Notes under the pieces: model-generated
Told to the model about the DNA's origin: nothing
What the model saw: the letters and a program-made list of their open reading frames with translations, nothing else
Databases searched by the model: none
Source: Polydactylus sextarius
Taxonomy: Eukaryota > Chordata > Actinopteri > Polynemidae
NCBI GenBank assembly: GCA_016801845.1
Contig: CM028921.1
Span: 14,945,275 to 15,009,274, forward strand
Length of the DNA stretch: 64,000 nucleotides
Direction of reading: 5' to 3'
Position numbers and translations under genes: made by a program
Shown here: positions 10,429 through 22,629 of the stretch, in pieces
How the letters are laid out: each line of letters begins with the position of its first letter
How positions within the stretch are numbered: position 1 is the stretch's first letter

Positions 10429-13400
10429 TCACAGGGCTGGGGGGGCCAGACAGTCACCGTCAGCCAGGTTCACTCTACAGATGGGACATGTGGTGTTGTC
10501 CTGGAAACAATCAGTCATTAGATAAGTCACATTTTTCACATCAACAAAAGTGATAGATGAAAACAGCTGCAAGACTGATCAGGTTTATCATCTGTTACCT
10601 TTAACCAGCGGTCGATACACTGGACGTGGTAGTCATGGAAACACGGCAGCATCCTCAGCTTCTCCCCGTCAGTGTAGTCACAGAAACAGATCTGGCACCT
10701 GCCAATCAATCAATCAATCAATCAATCATATCAAACCAGTCCCAGTGGTAACACAGGTATCAATTTTGTTACAGAAACACAGATTCTGGTCCTGGTCCAG
10801 GATTCTGGTGCAATTCTGGGACTCACTGTGTGTTTCCAGCGTTGCTTGCAGCCTGGAAGGTTTTGGTAGGAAACCTGTGGATCTCTCTTCGACTCAGCTT
10901 CTTGGTCATGACGGCACCTTGACGTTCCTCGAACTCCAAAAGAGCCTGAAAGATGAACGATGTGTCCTTTAACTCAGGTTCCTTCTTTGTCACAATCAAC
11001 TGACGCTCCGAAATAAAAAGTCTGATTGTTTATTAAATTCTCTCTGATTATCAATTTCCACTATTTACACAGTTAGAATTATTAAGCAGATAAAATTTAT
11101 ACACAACGTGGTCTCCTGTTCTTCAGTTCTGTTGGTTACAGTTGTAGCCCTGAATTTGACAAATACTGAGTGGGATATTTAACCAATACTACAAACAAAC
11201 TAAAAAGTGTCAGGTGTTGTAGGAGGAGTTTTAATTCTGTAGCCTCAAGCCTAAACCAGTTTTGTCCTAAATGAATTAGCACATCACAATCAGAGACTGA
11301 GTTTTGTTCAGATCAAATCCAGTATGGACCAGAACACACACAAGACCACAGTTTGTGTTTCCTCAAGTCTCCAGATCAGGTGGGACCAGGTCTTTCTCAC
11401 CTCGTAGTCATTTCCGTGAAAGTTGTCTGAAAAGTTAGGCAACACGTTCCTCCCTCTGCTCCTCCCACGTCGCCTGCGCTCACCCATAAGATCTGAAAAA
11501 AAAGACAAACCATTACAACCACCTACTGTTACCACAGCAATACGTTCAGTATGTGTGTCATTATACCATCCTGGAGGCCGGCCTGAGGAGAGACTGCAGC
11601 AAGGACCTGAGACATCCAGGTCGTCTCCATGTGGGGATAAAACTGTAGACAACATCATGGAGAAAACGTCCCAAACCAAACATTTACACAACCACATATA
11701 AGATATGAACAGCAGAAATGTCACAGAGAACATTACTGGAAGTATGTGAACAAGGTACATTCAAACATATTGAAGCTGCATAACAATTCATTTCATTTTG
11801 CTGAGTTTCATCATCATGACATAAAATGATTTTCACGATGACACATTTTTTAATACAGTCTTAAGTTTTATGATGGTTGGTTTCACTGTCCATTCATTAC
11901 TAGGAGCACATTTGTTGTGTTTTGTTTTTTTCTTTTTTCCTTTGTGTAACAACCAATCACAGTTTTCAGAAGACTGCGTCACCTAGAGACGGGGTCACCT
12001 CCTCATTAAGATGAAAGTTTCTGTCTCCTCCTTGCTCTCAGTTGCCCTTAGAAACTTTCTGAATCACTGAGTGCAAGGAAGTAGCAAGGAATCTTGTTAG
12101 GAAGCCAGTCTTGAGTATATGGGGAATATCTCTCCTTCACCTCTGTCTTTGCACCGACTTCTTCTTCTGAGTTTAAGACTCTTAAGCTCCTTAAAAGTCC
12201 TCCTCCCTCCTCTTAACAGTTTTTCATCTTTGCAGCTCTCTTAAGGCCTAAGATGCTTTGTGAATAACTTTTATCTTACAAAGGGAAAATTCCAAGAAAA
12301 ATCTTAGAATTCAAGGAATTCTAAGATTTTTCTTAGAATGATGTCACTCAGAGCTACTTTTAGTCTTAGGATTCTTTGTGAATACAGCCCAGGTCTTTAC
12401 GGACCTTCAGACACAGTCACTATAGACCAAGGAAAACACCACACATGGATCCTTTCTCACAAAATACAACAACAAAAACTGGTGGTAGCTCTACATCCAT
12501 AGCCAAGTGAAACTAAATGAAATTGAAACTATTATAATATTGTATTACTGAATCAATATTATTATTAATAATGCTGAAGCATTAAGAATTCAAATTATTT
12601 GAACTGACTATAGCCATATCAACCTCAGTGTTTTTCTGTCCAGGACACAGTTGAGCTGCTGCCACACAAGATGATATTATTCATTTAAATAAGGTGACAC
12701 ATTTTGACATTACTTGAACTGAGGATAAAAGTTACTGCACACCCTGTTTTAACTGTTTTGTGCAATTCATCTAATCATCTAATGTGGAATGTTGATTTGA
12801 AAAAAGAGAAAATGAATCAAAAAAGTAAATGTCAGTTCACTGGAGGTGAATGGAATTCATTTTAGTTTAGTTTATTTAACAGGGGCCATATACAGAACAA
12901 ACCTGTATCACCCACAATATTATAAAAAAAGGAACTATTTTCTACTGAAGAAATAGTCCATTAATCCAAATTTGGAGGGCATTTTTCATGTAACTGAGTT
13001 TTGTCTCACCCCGTGGTGGCTCTGCTGATGAAGATGATGGTGTCTGTTGTGTGATTCCTCATGGTCGAACTGCGCCTTAACATACAGATAAACATGATCA
13101 GAGTGAGTCGTGTGACTCTGCAGCGGTGGCAGCGATGTCTGAGGTGCCGTACCTGCAGGCTCCGGGCCAATGCCTCATCTTCTTCCATCTGTGCTGCGCG
13201 AATGACGGCCTCCTCATCGTCACTGATGACGATCTGCTCCACTGCTGCTGCAGAAGCACAAACGACCCGAAGCAGTTAAAAATACTGACACTAAAACATC
13301 AAGGGGAGTTCAGCCATTTTCTTCAAGCTTGTTAAAGTTCAGAATAAATCTTTAAAAACTTTTTTTCCATGAACTATTTACTCAAAAAAAATGATACTTT

Positions 13401-14868
13401 TCTGTAAGGTGTAGATACATATTTCACCATTATCACGTTAGGTCAACTTTATTTGTATAGCGCAAAATCATAAAAACATTTACCTCAAGACACTTAACAT
13501 TACAGAATGTACAGAAACCCAACATTTCCCACAGTGAGCAGGAAAGTTTTGACTAAGTCGGGATTCAAACAGGCAAACAACTGCACGGAAAGTATATGCC
13601 AACGTGGTGCACCTTAATCAGATGGCTATCCGGGCACCCAGTGTTTGTGTTTTTAATTAATCTCATCTCCTCTGGTGCCGCTGATAAATGCTGGGTAAAC
13701 ATTCCAGACTTTATATAAGACTTTCAAGACCTGAGCAAGCACCCTGTATGAATGAAAAATGATATCACCTTTCAAGGTGTTTCCTTGTTCACTGTTCAGC
13801 CACCTCCTCTCCTCTGCTGTCAGGAAGGACAGAGAGTCAGGGTCAGCTGCCGCTGGTGGTAGCTGCGGTGGTGAGAATGAAGCTGAAGCTGCCATCTTAC
13901 TATTCCTTCTCCTTCTCTGGGTGAGACAAACAGGACTAGTCTCTACCATGGAGCCTGCTGCAGTCAGAACCTTCTCTGATACCGGAGTGAGGTAGGATGA
14001 GGATAACGACAATGACGAGGAAGATGACGAGGAGGACAGCGAAGAGGAACAGGATGCAGTCGACAGCGGCGCTTCCAGCCAGCTGCCCAGTGGAAAAGCT
14101 CTGAGAGAGGAAGCAGGAACGAAGCCGGCACTTGGCTCTCCCATCTCTGCCGCCAGACGCCTGCGCTTGGATTTACATGAAAAAATATGGGGGCTGCTGG
14201 GAGGGTTTTCTAGTTGTCCTGGGGACTCTGTGATCCCTACCTGAGAGAGGAAACCACACAGCTGTCAACCTCTAAAACAAACAGTGGTAACAATGAGTAC
14301 AACATGGCCACACTCACAACAGCAACTCACAGGGCTGAAATGTTGGTTCGCAACTCGATGGTGTCTCCTCCGTTTGCGAAGCTGTGGACTGAAACAGAAC
14401 AAACGCAACATCAACGGATTATTCAGTCAAACTGATCCTCAGCTCCCATCATCAAGTCTGAGGGACACTGCTCTACAGGTTCCTGCATCCTGGTTCCACA
14501 CTGACACTGCTTACACCTCCAACCTGTTACACTGACTGGCACCAAAATGCAAAGTAAGGATGTTTTCAAAACTGAGGGCCATTCTGGGAACAGAGCCATT
14601 CATGGGTGAACAAGGGTTCAACAAAATTACAGGTGTTTAAAGGCTGTGATGTCTGGATAATAATGAGGATTCTTTACATGATTTGTTTTACCCTACTGAG
14701 TACAATATGACCTGACAGCAGCAGAGTCGGGTACCTGGGTGTTTCCGGGACCATAATGGACAAGTCGTGATACAACAGGTCCGCGGGGTCGAACAGACAT
14801 CCCCGGTTCAGAACTCCAGGACTGTCCGGCCCAGAGGAGCAGGGGCTGGTTGCGAGTGGCTCGTCCAT
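10429..14868 (-). CDS. RING-H2 E3 ubiquitin ligase with SIM-like and UIM-like motifs
   Basis: Ten coding exons (minus order): 14868-14735, 14388-14331, 14240-13769, 13247-13153, 13069-13010, 11642-11567, 11492-11401, 10945-10827, 10698-10599, 10500-10429. They give 425 residues. The RING-H2 is at residues 370-410 (CQIC, PCFHDYHVQC, TCPIC; ligands C-C-C-H-H-C-C-C), close to the C-terminus as in RLIM/Arkadia-type ligases. Residues 226-234 (QIVISDDEE) look like a SUMO-interaction motif, and EDEALARSLQ (244-253) like a ubiquitin-interacting helix. Two basic clusters (RKRRRHHR, KSKRRR) are likely nuclear signals. There is a Ser run near residue 115 and a His-rich stretch at 254-273. I do not recognise the exact orthologue. 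A SUMO-targeted ligase role is inference. Confidence 0.85.
12294..12334. repeat. Perfect 19-bp inverted repeat inside a MITE
   Basis: Arms at 12294-12312 and 12316-12334 are exact reverse complements around AAG. The surrounding 12170-12390 resembles fish MITEs ending in CTTTGTGAATACAG; a similar end occurs near 29610-29628. It lies in a large intron of the RING gene. Confidence 0.65.
13558..13640 (-). repeat. tRNA-derived SINE copy (older)
   Basis: Read on the minus strand, it has a tRNA-like block starting GGGTGCCCGGATAGC and ending in a B-box-like GTTTGAATCCC. It is clearly related to the copy at 46504-46582. It lies in an intron of the RING gene. The preceding 13437-13557 resembles a fish LINE tail (ttatttgtatagcgc). 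Confidence 0.55.
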
Positions 14869-15247
14869 AGGCGCCTGATTCCGGATCTACAGCGGCCTCA
14901 GACCAGGCTCATATCACTACAGAGACCAAGCACCTAAAAACACAAGGTAGTAATCGATAAGTTAACGCAGGGTAACGACCCAATGTGGCGGTCTCTGCTG
15001 TTTTTGAAGCCTCCACACTAATTTCGAAATAAAACAAGGAAAACTACACAAACTGAACTGAAATCAGTTTCGTTCTTCCTAAACCAGTGAAACGAAGTCA
15101 ACGGCTCATTTGTTAGCGGAGTTAGCATTAACACGAAGCCCGGACAACCACGGTTCAGACAAAGGCGACAAAAATGGTTAGGAAACAATGGAACTTTGCA
15201 CCGATATAATATAGACATAGAAACAGTGATAAAGTGACAGACTTTAC

Positions 15248-15330
15248 CTCAACCTCTTTTGGCTTCACAGGACAATCAGCGGCGGGGAAGGAGCCGACTC
15301 ACAACAGGAAGTCGTTATGGTAGTTTCCGA
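15248..15330 (-). promoter_or_regulatory. Probable first non-coding exon and promoter of the RING gene
   Basis: A strong donor (GAG then GTAAAG) on the minus strand at 15247 follows a GC-richer stretch at 15250-15330, upstream of the coding ATG at 14868. The transcription start is inferred, not seen. Confidence 0.4.
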
Positions 15331-15999
15331 TGTCACACCGAAAAGTCCCGAAAACTCATTGTTATCGTCAGTTTCTATTTTAGTTTTCAGCTAAGAAAAA
15401 CTAATAACACAATGAAAATGTGCATAGCAACTGAATATCAGCGATTCAGCTGACACCACATAAAAAATATACAGTAATAATAAATATACAGTATACATCC
15501 CTATATGAAAAAAATAAATAAATAAATAAAAAACTGGCACCATAAGGTATGTATGATTACTTAATAACTGGTTTCATGATTAACCTATTCATGGCTGAGT
15601 CTGTGAAATATCAACAAACCTGAGGATGTGAAAGTGTGCCACAATTAAAAAGCCAAAAGTGGTAAATTCAAGATTAAATAGTTAATTATTATTCTATCTG
15701 AAAAATAGCAGAAACAAATTTCACGGGATTACTGCTGTTTATCAGACAGAATAAATTATTTAACAACTGTGAGCATGAAACTGAAGATCAGGTCATGCAG
15801 AAATAAACATGATCAACATCCTGTCTCTTGAACAGTCACAAAGGTTAAATGTTTGTCCTGGAAGTTTTCACACAGATCAGGTGGAAACATGTTTTATTTT
15901 CAATTAGGTTTAAAGATCAGAAAGTGACTAATTCTTTTTGGACAGTAAGTGAAGACATATTTTTAGTATATGAAACACAGGACTGCACAAAACAAACTG
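15331..15999. other. Intergenic AT-rich stretch between the RING gene and SYCP3
   Basis: I see no exon or clear repeat except a short AAAT run near 15510-15530. The next feature is the SYCP3 3' UTR. Confidence 0.5.
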
Positions 16000-16005
16000 T
16001 TTATT
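16000..16005 (-). promoter_or_regulatory. Candidate SYCP3 polyadenylation signal
   Basis: AATAAA on the minus strand, 352 bp after the SYCP3 stop codon. Other sites may be used. Confidence 0.4.
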
Positions 16006-16356
16006 TTATCACTCACTTACAGAATGTTGGCTTTCCTGTGTGATACTTTTACAGTTTTCAAATTTCGTCAATCATTTATCACTTTAATCATCTTTTGTCT
16101 CAACTAACTTACAGTCTATACACAATATTTGCCATCGTGTCTAACACTACTACTTTTAACTTTGAAGAGAGAGTTAATGAACAGCTGAAATCAAAACACA
16201 GCTCTGTAAAATGGTCAGCAAAAATCTAATTCAGACAAACAGAACAAACTTCAGATATCTCTACTGGGTCTGCTGCTATGTCTCATGAGCATGAACTGAA
16301 CATGAAGCATCACAGCACTGCAGGATTACAACTACAGTAACCATGGTAATGGCAGC

Positions 16357-19300
16357 CTAAAACAACATGGAGTGCAGGGACTTGCGAACAGTGGCCATCT
16401 CCTGCTGTTGCTGTGGAAACAGACATGACAACAACATGACTGTGGACATCAACAGACAATATGATCCAAGGCTGCATCTTTAAATATTATCTTAACTTAT
16501 TGAAGTTTATTTGATTTGAGTTAAACATCTATAAATTTGTGTTTGTGTTTAAGTAGACTGTCACATACCTCTGTTGATTTCTACCGCGTTCATAAAAATC
16601 CAAAACATTTTACTGTCCAGACTTCACAATAAAAGCTTAAGATAGATAGTTTTCCACTGTGAAGCTTTTATTATGAAGCACCAACAAGAAGGCATTGGGT
16701 TTGTATCAGCAGTAGTTTCATCAGCTCTGAAAGCGCAAACAAACACCTTCCTGTTGCTGCTCCTGAGGCATGTGACAGCCTGCTTAAACACTTGCTTTAT
16801 ACAGTTTCTTCACCACTACTGAGTGAAACAGAGATAGTGTTATGTTGGTAAGGCACCTGGCTGTGTGGCACGGGGCTTAGAAAGATATGTACAGTGTCAC
16901 AAAAACACATTATTATTGTTATTATTAAATTGCATGCTGCAGTCTGTGTGTGTGTGTGAGAGAGAAAGAGGGATAGAACGGAATCGTCTCTTTCACGTTG
17001 GAAAAAATAAATTAATTAATTTGTAGCGGTCAGTGTTTATTTTGTGGAGGCCACACATTGATCATTATATGTGAAACCCTGCGACCATTTTGCGACTGTT
17101 CCAAGTGTGTCACTTCGTTCACTTCTGCGATTCTATTTATAGAAACTATTTTCTATAAAAGGTCCTGAGTTTTGCCCCTCGGGGGATGACACCGATGGAG
17201 ACATGCCAATGGCCGAGTTCCTGTAATTTTACCCAGTGCCTGCGGTGGAAACGCAGCCATAGATGTGCTCACGATTGTTGTGGGAAACGGATAAACAAAG
17301 GAATAAGCGCAGTGCAGAAGAAAAACAGCACAGAAGAAAAACACTTAAAAAGTGTTAGTCCTTCATTCATGTAACATGCTAGACACCACTGCAGACACTA
17401 ACTGCGGAGTGCTAACACACTACCAGCAGCAACAACTATAAGAAAGAAGCACATTTGGTAAAAGCTGTAAAACTAGTCAATATCTGCCCTAATTTTACTT
17501 TTACATTATGTGTGACTAGAGGTTAAAATGGGATTAAGCAGGTGGGGAACACTAACAACCAGTGCAGCCACTGAAGTTGGAGGATGGGACCAGGGACCAG
17601 AGGTAGACTAGCAGACTAACAGCTCTTATAGCACTAGGCTGCAGCGTTTCTGCAACACATACATATAAAAAAAAAACAAAACAATTTGCTTCACATCAGT
17701 GCAATTGAATCAGATTAATTACTTACTTATTGAAGGTGCCACAATGCCATTCCACATCGTTTGGCCCAATTTAACCCCTGTACATGAAGTGTTTGCCTTG
17801 AAAAAGGACATTGTTCTGTGGAGTTCTGAGTGTTTGCTGAGAGTGAGGTGTGTGGTGAATATCTTGAAACATTATCTTTCTACAGTCGATGCTTTTTTGA
17901 TTTTTTTTATGTTTTAATTGTTCGAGTTCACTGTCGCCAGGTATGCAAGGCTATGTTTTGTTGGTCACTGCTACCCATAATGCGTTGCGTGTTGATCATG
18001 TGGTCTGGGGAACTCCATACCATAAGTTGCCTGAGTGAGTGAAATGGTGAGAAAATTGGAGGACAGATATGGACAGAGATGTCTAGATATCTCTGTCAGG
18101 ACTCAGGGTGACATTGACTGCCAAATGAAGCTGGCCAGTGAAATCTGAGAAAGGCTTGACTGATTCCCAGTCATCTGTTGGTCTTAAATCTCACCATGTC
18201 CATGAGGATCTTCTTCTGCAGGGTGCCCATCTCCTTCCTTAGCTCTTGGTGTGCCCCCTGCAGGAACGCCTCCTGGCTCTTCTCCATGTCCTCAATTGTC
18301 TGGAGGAGACCAGGGATGGTTCAGTCACTGCCTCCCCTCACTTCATTTCTGTGTTTCCGACAGTATATGACTTCTGACAATACATTTACTGCATCATTAA
18401 GTACAGACTGGATCTGGATGAGCAGCAGAAAATAGATCAATGATCTGCCTCCAATCCAAATATTTCAATAAATAGATAACACGAGGTATTGGGAACAATG
18501 GCATTAGGAATTTGATATTATTTAGTTAGAATCGCATGCAACAGCATTTTAAGACACATAATTATCTGAGCTAGAGGAAAACAATGTATTTTGTAAATTA
18601 ATCAATTTTAAGTATTTTTTGCTATGGAAAATGAAATCAGCGCCTTTGAGACTGTTCCCAACAATGGCATGATTCACTGCTTTCCCACCTAACAGGGACT
18701 ACCTGATTATAGTAGGTCACAGGGGGATCAATAGGCAGTACTGTGTGACACAACATTAACACACTCACACAACATCCATATCAAGTGACAGTGCCTACAA
18801 GGGTTTTAAAGTGTTTGGTACCTTAGTAAACTGCTCATACAGCTCTTTGACAGTCTTCAGCTTCTGGTTCTGCACAATTCTGGCCTGCTGCAGGATTTTT
18901 TGCTGCTGTCTGAACAGATTCTACAGAGAGAGAGAGAGATGGTCATCACCAGCATGTAGGTGCAGATTAGCACCACACTCTCTCTTTCATGTGAAGTTTG
19001 AAACTGCACTTCCACCTGAGGGCACAGAGAACACATGTGGCTCAGTCTCACCAAACAACTGAGTAAATGAATGAGTAAATGAACTAACATTGAACTCCTC
19101 TTCCTGCCTCTCAGCTCGCTGGGCTTCAGTCTCCCACTGCTGCAGCGCTGCAGACACCTGCTGAGAGTACTGCTGCGTCATCTTCTGCCTGTGAATGCAC
19201 CAGTCACAACAATAACATAAACATTCATTCTGCTGAAGGTAAAGCAGCAATCAACAAAAATGTTGCTCCTCTAATATTTGTGACCACGCTGTCATTTCAT

Positions 19301-21148
19301 TAATGTGACTGTTTAGTTCTTATTTGTTAAGATTTTTTAAAGTGATAACTGACTGAATGAAAATGAAAATACAGAATTTAGCTATCAATAGTCATTAGTA
19401 ATTAGTCATTAGGTTCTCCTGATGACATGGAAGGAGAGAGTCAAACCTCTGGTTGTGATAGTTGTTCCACAACTGCTCCAGTTTGTTCTGACTTCCCTTC
19501 ATGTAATTGTTTGTGAGACTCTCCAGACGTTTCTTCTTGGCTTGCATCACCTTGCTGATGTCAGCTAGGAACAAATACAACAGCACTGCAGGAGTTTCTG
19601 TGTCACAGTTTGTTGATACAATCCTGATACAGCACAACTCTTAATAATGTATCAGCGCCTGTACTTCCTCTGCAAACTGAGAAGAGAAAAAGCCCTGGCC
19701 CTTACATTTCAACTTGAATCATACTGCTGAAATGTAATCTACGTATGTTTGTATGATTTAATGTTAATGACAGTAACGACGACCATAAGTGACCACACAC
19801 CATCCACAGGCTCAGTCCCCCAACACCAGGGCAAGCGATCTTCCATACACCATATTAACCACGCCTGTCCATCGGACAGGGATTCAGCGCTGGGCTCTTC
19901 CCTCTTCACTACTATGGTAATCCTTGTTAGTTTCTTTTGCTCCGCTTACTAATATACTTAAATTCAGCCGGTTATCTCCTCTGATCTGAGGTCGTAGTCG
20001 CAAGTGGTAGGAAGGAAGAGGCCAGAAACGTGGCTCTCACATAGACGCCTGTCCCAAAAAATGAGAAAAAATAAATGGCCGGCTTTACGCTACAATAATC
20101 ACACTGAAAACAAGGAGCTTTATATTAAAAATACTCCTGTGCCTCTATAATGAAACAATGTAGAAAACAATCACTATGCCTAGATGTTATTAGCAGAACC
20201 AGTACAATGTTAACAAAGCACAAGACAATTAAGCAGAAAAGTGTTTATACCGTCAGGGAAGAGTTGATACAGGAGAATGCCAGTTTAACAGGTGGGAACT
20301 GACAAGCTATCCCTAGCATGGCTAGTTGATGTTTACTCAATGTCTTTATCTAATTTTATCACACAATCATGGCAGCTAGATGTACATAAAATATTGGCCT
20401 TTTCACTCACAACTCACTAGGACACTGCAACCACTACAGCTCCCCTACATACATCATCAAGTTACAAGTACTCATCACCAAGTTGTGTTAAAAAAAATCC
20501 ATCTACTACAAAAATGACAAAAGCTGTAATTTAACTGCTTTTGGAGACGGTCTTAAATGTAAATATCATTGTAATTCAGCATAATATTGATATATACCAA
20601 CTAAAAACTACTTACCTCCAAATTTTTCCAACATGTACTGTACCTCATTTCTGGAGCAGAAAGACAAACATGTATTTTATGTAACAGTGAAAAAAAAAAA
20701 TTTCAGTAATAAATATGAGTGCCATTTCACTGTACACCCTTTTCACTTGGGTATGTCCACTTTTTGACACTGAATACGTATGTTTCACTACATTTCAGAG
20801 GTGAATATTCTCCATCTGAAAACCATAGGGTAGCGTCATTAGATACCCCACGGTGCAGGTTGCCTCCTCCATGTCGAAGTTAGATGAGGGTCTCTTCTTT
20901 CCCATCTTGTGACCTTTGCCTGTTTCTTCTGGGCCCAACATTTGTCTCAATTAATGTACTTTTAATACATAACCAAGTGCAACATGCTAACACCACCTAA
21001 AGCTAACGTTACACTCACCTTCTCTACTGTTTTCATTTGAACAATTTCGTTCTTTATTTTCATCTTCATTTTCGTTGAAATTATACACATCTTTATCTGG
21101 TTTTGCCGCCAAGTGTTGTTTCTTTATCTGTTTTCTGCCAGATGCCAT
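16357..21148 (-). CDS. sycp3: SYCP3, synaptonemal complex protein 3
   Basis: SYCP3 forms the axial/lateral elements of meiotic chromosomes. Eight exons (minus order): 21148-21019, 20928-20847, 20650-20616, 19564-19447, 19188-19089, 18920-18822, 18299-18195, 16410-16357, total 723 nt, 240 residues (human 236). The N-terminus is short and acidic/basic (MASGRKQIKK, then NENEDENKER). Next come the helical Cor1 region with QAKKKRLESL, the family signature NLFRQQQKILQQARIVQNQK and LKTVKELYEQF. The C-terminus is KKILMDM then QQQEMATVRKSLHSMLF, the assembly tip conserved to mammals. The last exon is split off by a 1.8-kb intron holding repeats. Expression is expected in germ cells. Confidence 0.96.
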
Positions 21149-21419
21149 TTTTCAAGTATGCTTTGACGGCAAATGTTTAATTACCTGAAGTCTGCTCTTG
21201 ACGTCAAAAAGAAGCTAGTTACCTACACGGCTAACGTTAGCTTAGCTTGTGCTGGCGATACAACTCGTTTAAAAAAAACCGTTACACATTAAACTAACCT
21301 CTATTCCGTTTACTCCGAGTATATTAGCTCAACTTCTGGTGCGAGGTTAAACTTCACTAATCATTTACAACCTAATTTAAAGCAGGAAAACTTGACGCCG
21401 CTAGCGACTTCAGACCCAG

Positions 21420-21427
21420 TTCCCGCC
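21420..21427. promoter_or_regulatory. E2F-type site in the SYCP3 promoter
   Basis: TTCCCGCC is a canonical E2F half-palindrome, about 270 bp upstream of the SYCP3 ATG. E2F6 is known to hold meiotic genes silent in mammalian somatic cells, so the site is a reasonable control element. Function here is inferred. Confidence 0.45.
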
Positions 21428-21734
21428 AGAGACTCAACTGAAGATACTGGTGTTTTCCGTTATTGGCCTGTTAATAATCTTCACTGTTTTCTCTATGAGA
21501 AAATAGTGAAAAAATATTCATATCGTTTTTAACGATAAATTTGATCCACCAATCATTTATGGAGGGGGCGGGGGGTATTTTACCTCATACAGATCTTAAT
21601 TCGTCATCTATAATCTGTAATTTTCAGTTTAATGTAATGGTTTTTGTAATGACTCGATTGTCAGAAATACAGAACAAACTGCGCTCCGTTTGTATTCAAT
21701 ACGGAACAGAAATGAGGAGATGATGGATGCTGAT

Positions 21735-22243
21735 CAGTGTTGGGTCTAACACGATACATAACTAAAGTAATTACGGTAATGTATTATTTTTTGCTGTAAC
21801 GCATTACTGTAAGGCATTACCAATACATTTTCAGTAATAATATACTCGTTACATTTCCTAGTAACGCGCGTTACAATGCACGTTTAACCTGAAACTTTCC
21901 GCGAGTAAAACGGTTACGTCCTTAAGAGTTACGGCTGAAGTCTGCTGAGTGTTGACATATGTAAACTGGGATGTGTGAGCTCTAGAGGAGAATTGGTGCT
22001 GAGTGCCCCTTCACCTGCAGGGGCGACTTATTGGACCGATGCCCCAGTCCAATAAATTGATATCCTCCGTTCAACCACAACAGCTGGTTTTTATGTTACT
22101 TCTCCTTTTCTCCAGCTGAGCTGAGTCGTAACAGTCAGACAGAAGGACAAAAACATAAAAGGCAAGTTAAATCTCTGTGCATAAATGACAATTACTAGTA
22201 ATCTATAATGTGTTACATTTTAGAATTAACTTGCACAACACTG
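21735..22243. repeat. MITE with CAGTGTTGGG end (GTTAC-rich type)
   Basis: It starts CAGTGTTGGG and ends ...CACAACACTG, with a middle of repeated GTAATTAC/GTTAC words. This is a widespread fish MITE pattern. A second copy lies at 39429-39752. It occupies most of the gap between SYCP3 and ACTR6. Confidence 0.6.
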
Positions 22244-22363
22244 GTACTGATATACTATACTAGTATGAGTGCATTATAATTACTCTGATCACAGTTTATC
22301 CTATTATTTCTATTGTTGCATTATAAAGCAATAAGTCATCCCGGCAGCTACGACCACATCCAC

Positions 22364-22369
22364 TTTATT
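22364..22369 (-). promoter_or_regulatory. Candidate ACTR6 polyadenylation signal
   Basis: AATAAA on the minus strand, about 260 bp after the ACTR6 stop codon. Confidence 0.4.
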
Positions 22370-22629
22370 TTCTGTCGCTTCATCACAACACGTCACCTAC
22401 AATAAGTTTTGTTGTGTCATAGACAGTGAATAACTGAAATAAATGGCAGATTAAATCAAGTCTTAGAAAATCATAACTAAATACAAAAATAAACATGTTC
22501 ACTTACATAATAACAAAAACTAAAACATTAGAAGTTTTCATCGTTTTGGTTTGATTCCACTTCAAAGGCAGAAACACTAGTCCTTTTAGTTCCGCGGAAT
22601 TCATGTTGATATAAACACCGTTCAGGAGA

